From: RGIG4034 sp045628945
GTDB lineage: Bacteria > Bacillota > Clostridia > Lachnospirales > Lachnospiraceae
Direction: 5' to 3'
DNA: 64,000 bases
Assembly: GCA_045628945.1 (NCBI GenBank)
Contig: JAZQQG010000012.1
Coordinates: forward strand, 39,859-103,858
In this document: in pieces, positions 27,133 to 35,724 of the stretch
How the letters are laid out: every line of letters starts with the position of its first letter
Position numbering within the stretch: position 1 is the stretch's first letter
The notes under the pieces: model-generated
What the model saw: only the letters and a program-made list of their open reading frames with translations
Databases searched by the model: none
What the model was told of the DNA's origin: nothing
Program-made: the position numbers and the translations under genes

Positions 27133-29769
27133 TTATCCCAAGAATCGGTTCAAAACCTCTTCCAGGCGATCCGGCTGAATCGGTTTGCTTAAGTACGCGT
27201 CGAACCCGGCATCCAGGTATTCTTTTTCCACCCCCACAATTGCATTGGCGGTAAGAACAACCATCGCAGGCTGTCCCGGTACATAATTCGGCTCTTTTTT
27301 CCACTGTTGCAATGCTTCAACGCCATCCATAATCGGCATCATATGATCAATCAACACCAGATCGTATTTCTTTTTATGCATCTTGTCCAAGGCTTCCTGC
27401 CCGTCACAGGCCTCATCGCAACGAATTCCAATATCCTCAAGCATAAAGATCAGCACATCACGATTAATATCGTTGTCATCTACGATTAAGACTTCCTTGC
27501 TGGAATAGTCTGCCACCTCTTTTGTCGGCGCTTCTGTCGTCTCGGGTACTTCTTTAACATCACAGATTCGCGTTGCATCCACAATGGGCTGTCTTAGGTC
27601 AAAAGAGAAGGTAGAGCCTTCTCCGTACACGCTCTCCACATTTAACTTCGAATCCATCAGCGCAAGTAAGGAAACCGTAATGTTCATTCCAAGACCGGCG
27701 CCCTCGATATTACGATTTCTCTTTTCCTCGATGCGCTCAAACTTCTCAAACAGCTTATGAATATCCTCTTGCTTAATGCCGATTCCGGTATCGCGGACAC
27801 GGATGGAAAGCACCACCTCGTCGCCCTCAACATGGCCGTGCACCGAGAGTTCCACCTCTCCCTTATGGGTGTATTTCACCGCGTTTCCCAAGAGGTTAAT
27901 CAGAATCTGTCCGATACGCAGATCATCGCCGTATAGGGTGTTCGGAAGGGTTTGATCGAGGTCTAAAAGAAGACGAACCTCATCGCTTCGGGATTTAAAA
28001 CCAATCTGCTTAAAGATATTCTCAATCATATCCTTAAGCTGATACTCCACCGGAATAATTGTTAATTTATTGGACTCAATTCGGGACACATCCAGAATAT
28101 CATTTACGATAGACAATAAGGTATTCGATGCCCCGCCGATATTCTTGGAGAACTCATCAATCTTAAAAATGGAGGTCTCATAGTTCATGGATCCTCCCGA
28201 TTTACAAGCCTCATCCACCTTATCGCATTCCCGTCGAATCATCTCATTCATTCCCATAATCGCGTTAATCGGAGTACGAATCTCATGGGACATATTGGCA
28301 AGGAACTGGCTCTTGGCCTGGCTTGCCTGCTCTAATTCCACCATCAGTCGGCGATTCGTATGAAGAAGGCGAATCATTGCAATGGCATTACTTACCATAC
28401 TTCCAAGCTGATATGCGAACTTCACAAGATGTAAGGGACCGTCTGCAAGAACCATTCCCAACTGCTCTTCTCGATAGAACAACGGAATCATAATCAGTTC
28501 CGAACGCTCTGACGTCTCCATAATGTCGGATTTAAAAAGATTACGAATGGAATAGGTCTTCTCTCCGAAATCATAGGTCGAAACCTTCTCCCCGTCATCG
28601 GATGCGATTAAGTCAAAACAAGCCGGCGGAATAAACTTATCATAGCTTTCCACCACAATTGGGTCCTCGTAGAGAAATACAAATGTACGACGATACCCCA
28701 GTCGACGAAAGCTGGAAAGCAATGCATTTTTCCAGTCCTCATCCGATTCCTGATGATAGATGGCTTCACGCATCAGAAGCTCGATCTCACCGAAAAACAG
28801 ATGATTCATCTCTTCCACTTCCAGGAGGGTACGATTCGCATACAGAATACGATTCGTCTCACGAACCACGTCACTGTTATTGGCGGAAGTTTTTTCAAAA
28901 ACCGAACTACAGCCACAGGATTCGCGAATCACCGGCTCCGTTCCGACAACGACCTGCGCGTCCGGAATGGCTTGTCCCTCAATCACCGCCTGCATTGCTT
29001 GATAAGACAATTTACGTGGATCCGCCTTAATAGTAGTCAAGGGCGGATCCTGAATACAAGCGTGCGGTTGATCATCAAATCCGCACACCAGGATATCCTT
29101 GCCAACCACTTTGCCGACATGCTTGAAATAGTCTATGATACCGAAGGCCATGCTGTCATTGGCACACATAATGGCTTCCACATCCGGATGTCTTTGCAAA
29201 AGGTCCTCCAGCGCCTCGGTTACGTCGACGGTAAAATCGCCGTATACAATATAGCTATCATCCAACTCAAGATGATTCTCTAAGACTGCGTCCCGATAAG
29301 CGCCAAGTCGAATCTGGGCATCCAAATTTTCCCGAGGCCCCGAAACAAAAGCAATCCGCTTACAGCCATGTTCCTCCACAAGATGCTTAAGAAGCTGATG
29401 AATTCCGGTGCGGTTATCGAAGATACCGCTATGCATCCCTTCCATGCCTTCCACCAGAAGCGAAATCGGCATCTTGCCTCTTCTTTTGACAAAGTTATGC
29501 TTTGCCTCCGCCGAAACCTTCGAGGTAATGGTACCGAATTCCACGACCGCGCCATCCAAAGACTCGGCCCCCAAAAAGGCCCCCAAAATATTATATTGAT
29601 AACGATAAAGTGCTACTTCAATATCGAATCGGAAATTATTAAGAAGTCCCACCGGAAAGATGATCAGATTCTCATCGTGTTCTTTGACCGAATCTGCCGC
29701 TCCCAGGGTAACATTCGTCGAGAAATCATTACCCGGAAGAGCCATAAAGACGCCATAGCTTTTGCGCAT
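27133..29769 (-). CDS. Cytosolic hybrid histidine kinase with LacI-type sugar-binding sensor
   Basis: An 878-residue protein with no membrane segment. Residues 1-290 form a periplasmic-binding-protein-like fold as in LacI regulators (FVSGPRENLDAQIRLGAYRD, MCANDSMAFGI, CGFDDQP, then ESCGCSS) without a DNA-binding headpiece. A GAF-like region (about 330-475) follows, then the dimerisation box ANMSHEIRTPIN with His495, an ATPase domain with GNAVKYT and RDTGIGIK, and a receiver (about 770-878) with phospho-Asp in LIDHMMPIMDG. It probably senses an intracellular sugar and phosphorylates its receiver. It has no output domain of its own. A GGGGTGG ribosome site precedes the ATG. Confidence 0.9.
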   Translation of the reverse strand: MRKSYGVFMALPGNDFSTNVTLGAADSVKEHDENLIIFPVGLLNNFRFDIEVALYRYQYNILGAFLGAESLDGAVVEFGTITSKVSAEAKHNFVKRRGKMPISLLVEGMEGMHSGIFDNRTGIHQLLKHLVEEHGCKRIAFVSGPRENLDAQIRLGAYRDAVLENHLELDDSYIVYGDFTVDVTEALEDLLQRHPDVEAIMCANDSMAFGIIDYFKHVGKVVGKDILVCGFDDQPHACIQDPPLTTIKADPRKLSYQAMQAVIEGQAIPDAQVVVGTEPVIRESCGCSSVFEKTSANNSDVVRETNRILYANRTLLEVEEMNHLFFGEIELLMREAIYHQESDEDWKNALLSSFRRLGYRRTFVFLYEDPIVVESYDKFIPPACFDLIASDDGEKVSTYDFGEKTYSIRNLFKSDIMETSERSELIMIPLFYREEQLGMVLADGPLHLVKFAYQLGSMVSNAIAMIRLLHTNRRLMVELEQASQAKSQFLANMSHEIRTPINAIMGMNEMIRRECDKVDEACKSGGSMNYETSIFKIDEFSKNIGGASNTLLSIVNDILDVSRIESNKLTIIPVEYQLKDMIENIFKQIGFKSRSDEVRLLLDLDQTLPNTLYGDDLRIGQILINLLGNAVKYTHKGEVELSVHGHVEGDEVVLSIRVRDTGIGIKQEDIHKLFEKFERIEEKRNRNIEGAGLGMNITVSLLALMDSKLNVESVYGEGSTFSFDLRQPIVDATRICDVKEVPETTEAPTKEVADYSSKEVLIVDDNDINRDVLIFMLEDIGIRCDEACDGQEALDKMHKKKYDLVLIDHMMPIMDGVEALQQWKKEPNYVPGQPAMVVLTANAIVGVEKEYLDAGFDAYLSKPIQPDRLEEVLNRFLG

Positions 29770-29835
29770 AAGATCCCCACCCCCATAATTATTTTATCGA
29801 ATACAGTATACCACAGTTCCGAAGAAAAGTATCAA

Positions 29836-29864
29836 AAAAGCGTCGACACTTGGTCGGCGCTTTT
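29836..29864 (-). terminator. Terminator after the response regulator gene
   Basis: Eight-base-pair stem (29840-29847 with 29853-29860, one G-T pair) extended by A-T pairs, 5-base loop, and a run of T on the minus side (complement of the A run at 29834-29839). It separates the regulator gene from the LacI-sensor kinase gene. Confidence 0.8.
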
Positions 29865-29876
29865 CGTTTCCGTATT

Positions 29877-30641
29877 CTATGCATTTTTGCGGAAGAAATC
29901 ATCCACCTGTTCAATCACCTTCGTCTCCGGCGTCGACTTCAGAATATATCCGGCCGGCTTCAATGCCAGCACCTCCTTAACAGTATCCGCATCGCTTCTG
30001 GAGGTTAAAAAGATAATGGGAATATCTGCTTTCGTCGGATCTTCAAGCAGCATCTCCATAAACTGCGCTCCGGACACCACCGGCATCTCATAGTCCAAAA
30101 GAATTAGATCCGGCCGACTTTTCTCGATGGCATTAATCGCAGTCATGGCAGAATTGGCAAGCGCGACGGCATACTTTCCGCCAAGCCAGCCCATAATGGT
30201 TCGAAGCATCATTCCGGAGTCATCCACTACCAGAACCTTCTTCTTTTCCTTAACCTCATTCTGAGCGGCAATCGCTGTCTTAATTCCGGTCATCAGATCC
30301 GCCATCTGCATCGGGCGTTCATAGGAGGCTGCGATCATACTTCCGGTGAAAATGCGCTTTAAGCCATCTAACATTTCCGGAAGACCGTATAGCATCACCT
30401 TTTTGGAATTTTTGTAACAGCTCTCCTTAAGATGGGTAATGGTCTCGGCATGAATATCCAATTCGGATCCGCCCTCAACAATCAGATAGGCATCCACCTG
30501 ATCAAACCAATCTTCCATCTCCGATTCATTTACATGATAAGCATGAACTTCTATATGGTAGCTTTCAAGGCATTCAATCAATGGGCGTTCCACGACACCG
30601 TTTTTATTGGTGCATACCACCAATAACTTGGTTTCACTCAT
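29877..30641 (-). CDS. Two-domain response regulator (degenerate receiver plus receiver)
   Basis: A 254-residue protein. Residues 1-125 resemble a receiver that lost its phospho-Asp (VDAYLIVEGG region). Residues 130-254 are a full receiver with VVDDSGMM, phospho-Asp in LLDYEMPVVSG, and Lys in YILKST. No output domain follows, so it acts as a phosphate shuttle or binds a partner. It lies 32 bases after the large Cache kinase on the same strand, which may phosphorylate it. CGGAGAAAT precedes the ATG, and the TAG stop is followed by a terminator. Confidence 0.88.
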   Translation of the reverse strand: MSETKLLVVCTNKNGVVERPLIECLESYHIEVHAYHVNESEMEDWFDQVDAYLIVEGGSELDIHAETITHLKESCYKNSKKVMLYGLPEMLDGLKRIFTGSMIAASYERPMQMADLMTGIKTAIAAQNEVKEKKKVLVVDDSGMMLRTIMGWLGGKYAVALANSAMTAINAIEKSRPDLILLDYEMPVVSGAQFMEMLLEDPTKADIPIIFLTSRSDADTVKEVLALKPAGYILKSTPETKVIEQVDDFFRKNA

Positions 30642-30673
30642 AGTTTATTTCTCCGTTTTCTTACAGGTGATGC

Positions 30674-33600
30674 TTAGATTAGCTGTTGAAATTCATCAAC
30701 AAGGGTGGCAATGCGATCCACATCCAGATTGGTAACAGCGCCCTTCAGTTTCACTAATATCTCCTCTGCCTCGTCATTATACTTGTTTTGATTAATATAA
30801 TCCAGGCATTCATCCATTCCTGTGACATCAAAGTTCTCAGCCGCACACTTTAACTGCTCCAAATAATCCGACAGGACCACTTTATCATACTCTGTGTTTT
30901 TGTTGCCCTCAGCCTCTCCTACCACCGGCTGAAGTTTCTTCGCATACTCCTGGTAGCTTGCCAAGAAATGAGGAGTCGCATCCAGTACATAGGCCGTGTT
31001 CTTTTCACGAGAAGCATATTCCAGCATCGCAGCAAAGCCTCCGACCGGAATCAGACCGATCATGTTGGCGCTGCTCTTCAATGCATGAATCTCCACGCGG
31101 AAAAGATCCATTGCCTCTTCATCCTCCGAATTGGACGCAATTCTGTCCAACAGATTCTTTAGTTTCTCTGCCTCCAACGGAATCGAATCATAGAAAGCTT
31201 TTACGGTAGTGAGCAGCATATCCTTTTTATTGAAATGCAATGCTGCGAGATTCCAATCCAAACCTTCTACCGGCGGCAGTTCCTCCACATAGGATGCTCC
31301 GGTACCGGCGGAAGTTTCTGCCTTGCGTGTGGAAGGCTTCAATTTCTCGGGCGGAAGGAGGGTTGCGATTTTCTTTTCCAGTTTTTCCGGAATAATCGGT
31401 TTCGACAGATAATCACAGAAGCCGTTATTTAAGTAATTCTCTCTTGCTCCGGAGATTGCATTTGCCGTCAACGCGATAATCGGGGTATCCACATTGACCG
31501 ATACTTCTCCCGCATCCACTCTTTTCTTAAATTCCTTGATGACTTCGATACCATCCATATCCGGCATCATATGATCGAGGAAAATAATATCATAAGGTTC
31601 GCTTACCATCTTATTCAAGCCGGCATATCCGCCGTTGGCCTCGTCAATCTGAACCTCTGTCTCCGATAACAGACACTTAAATACTACGCGGTTCGTATCA
31701 TTATCATCCACGACTAAAACGCGGGCATCCGGTGCCACGAAGGAAATATTATACTCATAATTTTCTGCCTGGCTGGCCACCCGAGCAGTAAAATCACCGA
31801 TGGGCTCACTGCTTCGAATTCGCTGCTTTAAGTCAAAGAAGAATTCGGAACCCTCTCCGTATACGGATTTCACCGAAAGCTTGGAACCCATCAGTTTCAA
31901 CAGTTGAACCGTGATGCTCATTCCTAAGCCGGTTCCTTCTACATTACGGTTGCGACTCTCTTCAATACGTTCAAAATCCGAGAAGAGCTTACCCATATCT
32001 TCTTCTTTGATGCCGATACCGGTATCCTTTACGCTGACATGCAATACCACCTCATCCCGAAGGACATAACCCCATACGGTCAGGGTTACCTTACCCTCAG
32101 GAGTATACTTCACCGCATTATTTAAGATATTCAAAAGAACCTGGCGAATACGTACATCATCGCCATACAAGCCGGACGGAAGCTTCGGATCCACCAAAAC
32201 CTCCAGCTCCAGACCTTTGGACTGTGCCTTCATGCCAATCATGTTGGTAACATCATTAATCAAGGAGGACAGATCATAATCAACCGGAACGATATCCATC
32301 TTACCGGATTCAATCTTGGAGAAATCCAGAATATCATTAATCAGCGAAAGCAGTGTATTGCCGGCATTCTGAATGCTCATGGCATACTCTTTTACCTTGG
32401 AGTCCTTACTTTCACGTAAAATCATGGTATTCATACCAAGTACGGCATTGATGGGGGTACGAATCTCATGAGACATATTGGCAAGGAAGCGTCCTTTGGC
32501 TTCGCTGGAAGCCTTAGCGGCCTCAGTCTGCTGATAAAGGGACTGCTCGTGCTTTACTTCCTCATCAATAATCTCGACGGCAAAAATCAAATGATCCAGC
32601 TGTTTACGCTTCTCATTTTTTACGGCTATCAGGCTTAAACGACACCAGCCGATTCCGTTTACAATTACCTTAATCGAATAAGCACTACGGTCGTCGTAAT
32701 CCTGATAATTCATTCGAGCAAGGAAAAAGTTCAAGGCTCTCTCCTGATGTTGCGGATCAATCCAATTCTGAATTGCTTCCTTCATCTGATCCCGCATGGT
32801 ACGGCCCAGATCAAACAATTGTTGATCTTCCGGCAAAAGATTCTTCAGCACGCGAATCTGGTCACTGCTCATATCAATGATATAGGCACCGTCATAGATA
32901 TTCTGAAGAATGGAATATGCGCCCATGGTAACATCTCGAACCATAAGTTGTCGACCGGAGCTGATAAGCACAACGCATACCAGGCCAAACACGATGAACA
33001 GAATAACCATTACCGCAACATTTCGGGTGATCAGGTCTGCCAGAAGCATATCGCCACTTAGTTTACGATTTACGATAATCGTCCATCCGGTAATCGGAAG
33101 AACTCTGCGAAGGGTATACTCCTCACCGGTCTCAATAATAATATCCCCGTCCGCATCCGGCCGAATCGTAGATTGTACTCCCTCCGGAGGTCCCTGTTTC
33201 TTATCAGAGTCTGCTCCCTGAGGACCGCTTGGCGCACCGCCTCCGGTTGATGGATTCGTAAGGAAAATCGGTCTGCCGTTTGCATCCAGAACCGTCGTAT
33301 TATAGGCAAAGCTGGAATTCATCTCCATCATCTCATCAAAGAAATGCTGCATCTGGATTCCAACCCCCAGAATTCCGGCCAGTTCTCCTGCCTGATTTCG
33401 GATTCCGAAGGTGGTTACAAGATAGGACGCACCGCCCTGTACACCGTCATGAATCACCTCGATGGAAAAGTCTTTTCCCTGACTCATCCAGGGGCCAAAC
33501 CAACGATCCGCCTCATTCGTATCGGGATCCAGAGGTCTCGACGTCATATCCTGATTATAGAGTTTCATCGTTCGAAGAGATAATACGAATACGGTATCAC

Positions 33601-34375
33601 AACCCATTTCCGTGGTTGCCCGTGTAAACAACTCCGCTACCGATGCGACACAAGTCTCATCCGTCTCCGCCTGAAGAAAATCGCTTAATTCATTGGCATT
33701 GCCAAGGCCTACCCCAAGGATTCGCTCTCTTGTGATTTCAGCAGAGACCTGATCGGTTAAGGAATGAACATAGAGCTTCGCAGCACTGCGATTCTCATTA
33801 CGCAGGTTTGCTTCCAACGAGGTCATAGAGATTACGGTGGAAAGAACAAAGCTTACCACAATCAAGATAATGGTAATAATAATCAGTTTGTTTTTTTCCG
33901 GCTTATCCTCTCCGATCCATTGTTTAAAATGCTTCTTTACAAAGCGCATGGAAACCGGGCGTACCAGTGCCACAACAAGAAATCCCACCAGCATACATGC
34001 GGAAAGTGATCCCGGCAAAGCCTTAAGGAACGGAGGAACATTGCCCAAAGGAACCTTACGGCTTGCCAAACGTAACATTAACCACTGCATCACGATGGAG
34101 GAAATCGGCGTATAGATCATTCCCTCCACAAGAATAATAATCAATCTTCCCCGAACGGAATCCGGCTCTGCGTGAAAACGTTTGCAGATGGAGATTTCCA
34201 ACGTAAATACCGAAAAAAGATATCCCAGCATAATCGCGAACAGGAAAGACAGGATGCAGGATAATACCCAACGCTCCATGGAAAAATGCCCGCTTAACAG
34301 ATTGCCCGTTAAAGACAGGGCAACACTCATGATGAAGCTCATCCATATATTCATTACTCGGTATATTTTCTGCAT
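30674..34375 (-). CDS. Large membrane hybrid histidine kinase with Cache sensor, REC and HPt
   Basis: A 1233-residue protein. Order: four membrane helices (1-140), another helix (about 163-185), an extracellular double-Cache-like sensor (190-450), a helix (about 453-473), a PAS-like linker (485-605), dimerisation box ANMSHEIRTPIN with His636, ATPase with NNAVKYT and KDTGIGIK, a receiver (about 905-1025) with phospho-Asp in FLDHMMPDMDG, and an HPt domain with EIHALKSSANMIG. The Cache domain suggests it detects a small external ligand. The gene has its own promoter (34423-34451). The response regulator gene follows 32 bases downstream. Confidence 0.92.
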   Translation of the reverse strand: MQKIYRVMNIWMSFIMSVALSLTGNLLSGHFSMERWVLSCILSFLFAIMLGYLFSVFTLEISICKRFHAEPDSVRGRLIIILVEGMIYTPISSIVMQWLMLRLASRKVPLGNVPPFLKALPGSLSACMLVGFLVVALVRPVSMRFVKKHFKQWIGEDKPEKNKLIIITIILIVVSFVLSTVISMTSLEANLRNENRSAAKLYVHSLTDQVSAEITRERILGVGLGNANELSDFLQAETDETCVASVAELFTRATTEMGCDTVFVLSLRTMKLYNQDMTSRPLDPDTNEADRWFGPWMSQGKDFSIEVIHDGVQGGASYLVTTFGIRNQAGELAGILGVGIQMQHFFDEMMEMNSSFAYNTTVLDANGRPIFLTNPSTGGGAPSGPQGADSDKKQGPPEGVQSTIRPDADGDIIIETGEEYTLRRVLPITGWTIIVNRKLSGDMLLADLITRNVAVMVILFIVFGLVCVVLISSGRQLMVRDVTMGAYSILQNIYDGAYIIDMSSDQIRVLKNLLPEDQQLFDLGRTMRDQMKEAIQNWIDPQHQERALNFFLARMNYQDYDDRSAYSIKVIVNGIGWCRLSLIAVKNEKRKQLDHLIFAVEIIDEEVKHEQSLYQQTEAAKASSEAKGRFLANMSHEIRTPINAVLGMNTMILRESKDSKVKEYAMSIQNAGNTLLSLINDILDFSKIESGKMDIVPVDYDLSSLINDVTNMIGMKAQSKGLELEVLVDPKLPSGLYGDDVRIRQVLLNILNNAVKYTPEGKVTLTVWGYVLRDEVVLHVSVKDTGIGIKEEDMGKLFSDFERIEESRNRNVEGTGLGMSITVQLLKLMGSKLSVKSVYGEGSEFFFDLKQRIRSSEPIGDFTARVASQAENYEYNISFVAPDARVLVVDDNDTNRVVFKCLLSETEVQIDEANGGYAGLNKMVSEPYDIIFLDHMMPDMDGIEVIKEFKKRVDAGEVSVNVDTPIIALTANAISGARENYLNNGFCDYLSKPIIPEKLEKKIATLLPPEKLKPSTRKAETSAGTGASYVEELPPVEGLDWNLAALHFNKKDMLLTTVKAFYDSIPLEAEKLKNLLDRIASNSEDEEAMDLFRVEIHALKSSANMIGLIPVGGFAAMLEYASREKNTAYVLDATPHFLASYQEYAKKLQPVVGEAEGNKNTEYDKVVLSDYLEQLKCAAENFDVTGMDECLDYINQNKYNDEAEEILVKLKGAVTNLDVDRIATLVDEFQQLI

Positions 34376-34422
34376 AATCTTTCCTCACAAAAGGCCATAC
34401 TAATCTAGGATAAAAGTATCAC

Positions 34423-34451
34423 ATAATATATCTATATCATACATATGCCAA
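34423..34451 (-). promoter_or_regulatory. Promoter of the Cache-sensor kinase gene
   Basis: Minus strand TTGGCA (34446-34451), 17-base spacer, TATTAT (34423-34428), about 45 bases before the ATG, which has GAGGAAAG upstream. Confidence 0.55.
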
Positions 34452-34502
34452 TAACGCCCCACCGAAAGCGAAAAGGGAATACAATCTTGCGAGAAACGCA
34501 AA

Positions 34503-34530
34503 AGTGCGAAGGTTTTTACCCCTTCGCACT
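34503..34530 (-). terminator. Terminator overlapping the 3' end of the antiporter gene
   Basis: Ten-base-pair stem AGTGCGAAGG/CCTTCGCACT (34503-34512 and 34521-34530). On the minus strand the second arm is followed by TTTTGCGTTT. The antiporter stop (34516-34518) is in the loop. Confidence 0.75.
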
Positions 34531-35712
34531 CTCCTTACTCGATTGTAACAGATATCGATCACTTCGGTCCATCGCAAAAGCTCCCAGAGGTGCCGTAATC
34601 ACAATGGCCAGTACCGCAATGGTAAGCACCAGGTCCCCACAGGGTAAACCGAGTGCAAGCGGAATGCCTCCGATGGCCGCCTGTACCGTCGCCTTTGGCG
34701 TATAAGCAATCATAACAAACAGTCGTTCCCGCCACCCAAGCGAAGTAAAAAGCACACACAGACACACACCAAGCATACGAACAACCAAAGCGAGGAACAC
34801 CAAACCGATTGCTCGCAGCCCGGCAGATCCCAACACATGAATATTCACAGATGCGCCAACCAGAACAAACAGGAATACTTCTGCGCCAATCCATACTTTT
34901 CCGTAGAGGCCGGACAGTCGGGTGGCCGTATCGGATGCTCTTTTTCTGAGAGATACCCCAATAAACATTACCGCAATCAAGGATGCGTAGGTAATCGGAG
35001 TCGTCAACCGGTCTTCTCCCACAACAAGGAGAAGTGAGATGCCTAACACGATGAGCATTTGTGCGATTTCCCGCATGTGAATTCGGCGAAAGATCTGGGA
35101 GAACACCCACCCAATCAATAGTCCAATGACAATTCCAAGCAAGATGGATACCGGAATATTTACAAAACGAAGAACCGATACCCCTTCCCCCTGTGCCATT
35201 CCCAAGAAGGTCGTAAACAAAACAATCACATACACATCATCCACGGACGCACCGGCAAGAATCATCTGGGGGATTCCCTTTTTGGTTCCGAGCCCTTCCT
35301 CCATCAGTCGCACCATTCGCGGAACCACCACTGCCGGAGATACCGCGGCCAACACCGCACCCAGAATGGCAGCCTCCAAAATCGACATCCCGAAAAGCAT
35401 CGGGCCAAGTACCAAAATCCCCAACAGTTCACAGGTTGCCGGCACGAAACATAAAAGCAGGGCCGGACGCCCGTTCTTCTTAAGCGCGGACAAATCCAAA
35501 CCCAGTCCGGCGCGGGTCAAGATGATAATCAAGGCAATCTTACGAAGCTCGGCAGAAATTCCTAAGATTTTCGGATCTAAAAGATTTAAAACAAAGGGAC
35601 CCAAAACCACACCGGTAATCAGCATTCCGATGAGACTCGGTAATTTCATTTTTTGACAGATCCATCCCATGGAAAGACCCGCCAGCAAAATCAGTGCTAC
35701 ACTGAATAACAT
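34516..35712 (-). CDS. Cation:proton antiporter (CPA2, KefB/NapA type)
   Basis: A 398-residue polytopic membrane protein with about twelve helices, matching the Na+/H+ exchanger core of monovalent cation:proton antiporters. It has no C-terminal TrkA-N regulatory domain. Seen: PSLIGMLITGVVLGPF near residue 30, AVLAAVSPAVVVPRMVR near residue 120, and GASVDDVYVIVLF near residue 155; the DD in the last is typical of the ion-binding site of electrogenic NapA-like exchangers. It follows the oxidoreductase fusion by 12 bases. Confidence 0.88.
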   Translation of the reverse strand: MLFSVALILLAGLSMGWICQKMKLPSLIGMLITGVVLGPFVLNLLDPKILGISAELRKIALIIILTRAGLGLDLSALKKNGRPALLLCFVPATCELLGILVLGPMLFGMSILEAAILGAVLAAVSPAVVVPRMVRLMEEGLGTKKGIPQMILAGASVDDVYVIVLFTTFLGMAQGEGVSVLRFVNIPVSILLGIVIGLLIGWVFSQIFRRIHMREIAQMLIVLGISLLLVVGEDRLTTPITYASLIAVMFIGVSLRKRASDTATRLSGLYGKVWIGAEVFLFVLVGASVNIHVLGSAGLRAIGLVFLALVVRMLGVCLCVLFTSLGWRERLFVMIAYTPKATVQAAIGGIPLALGLPCGDLVLTIAVLAIVITAPLGAFAMDRSDRYLLQSSKESAKG

Positions 35713-35724
35713 TTTAATGACCTC

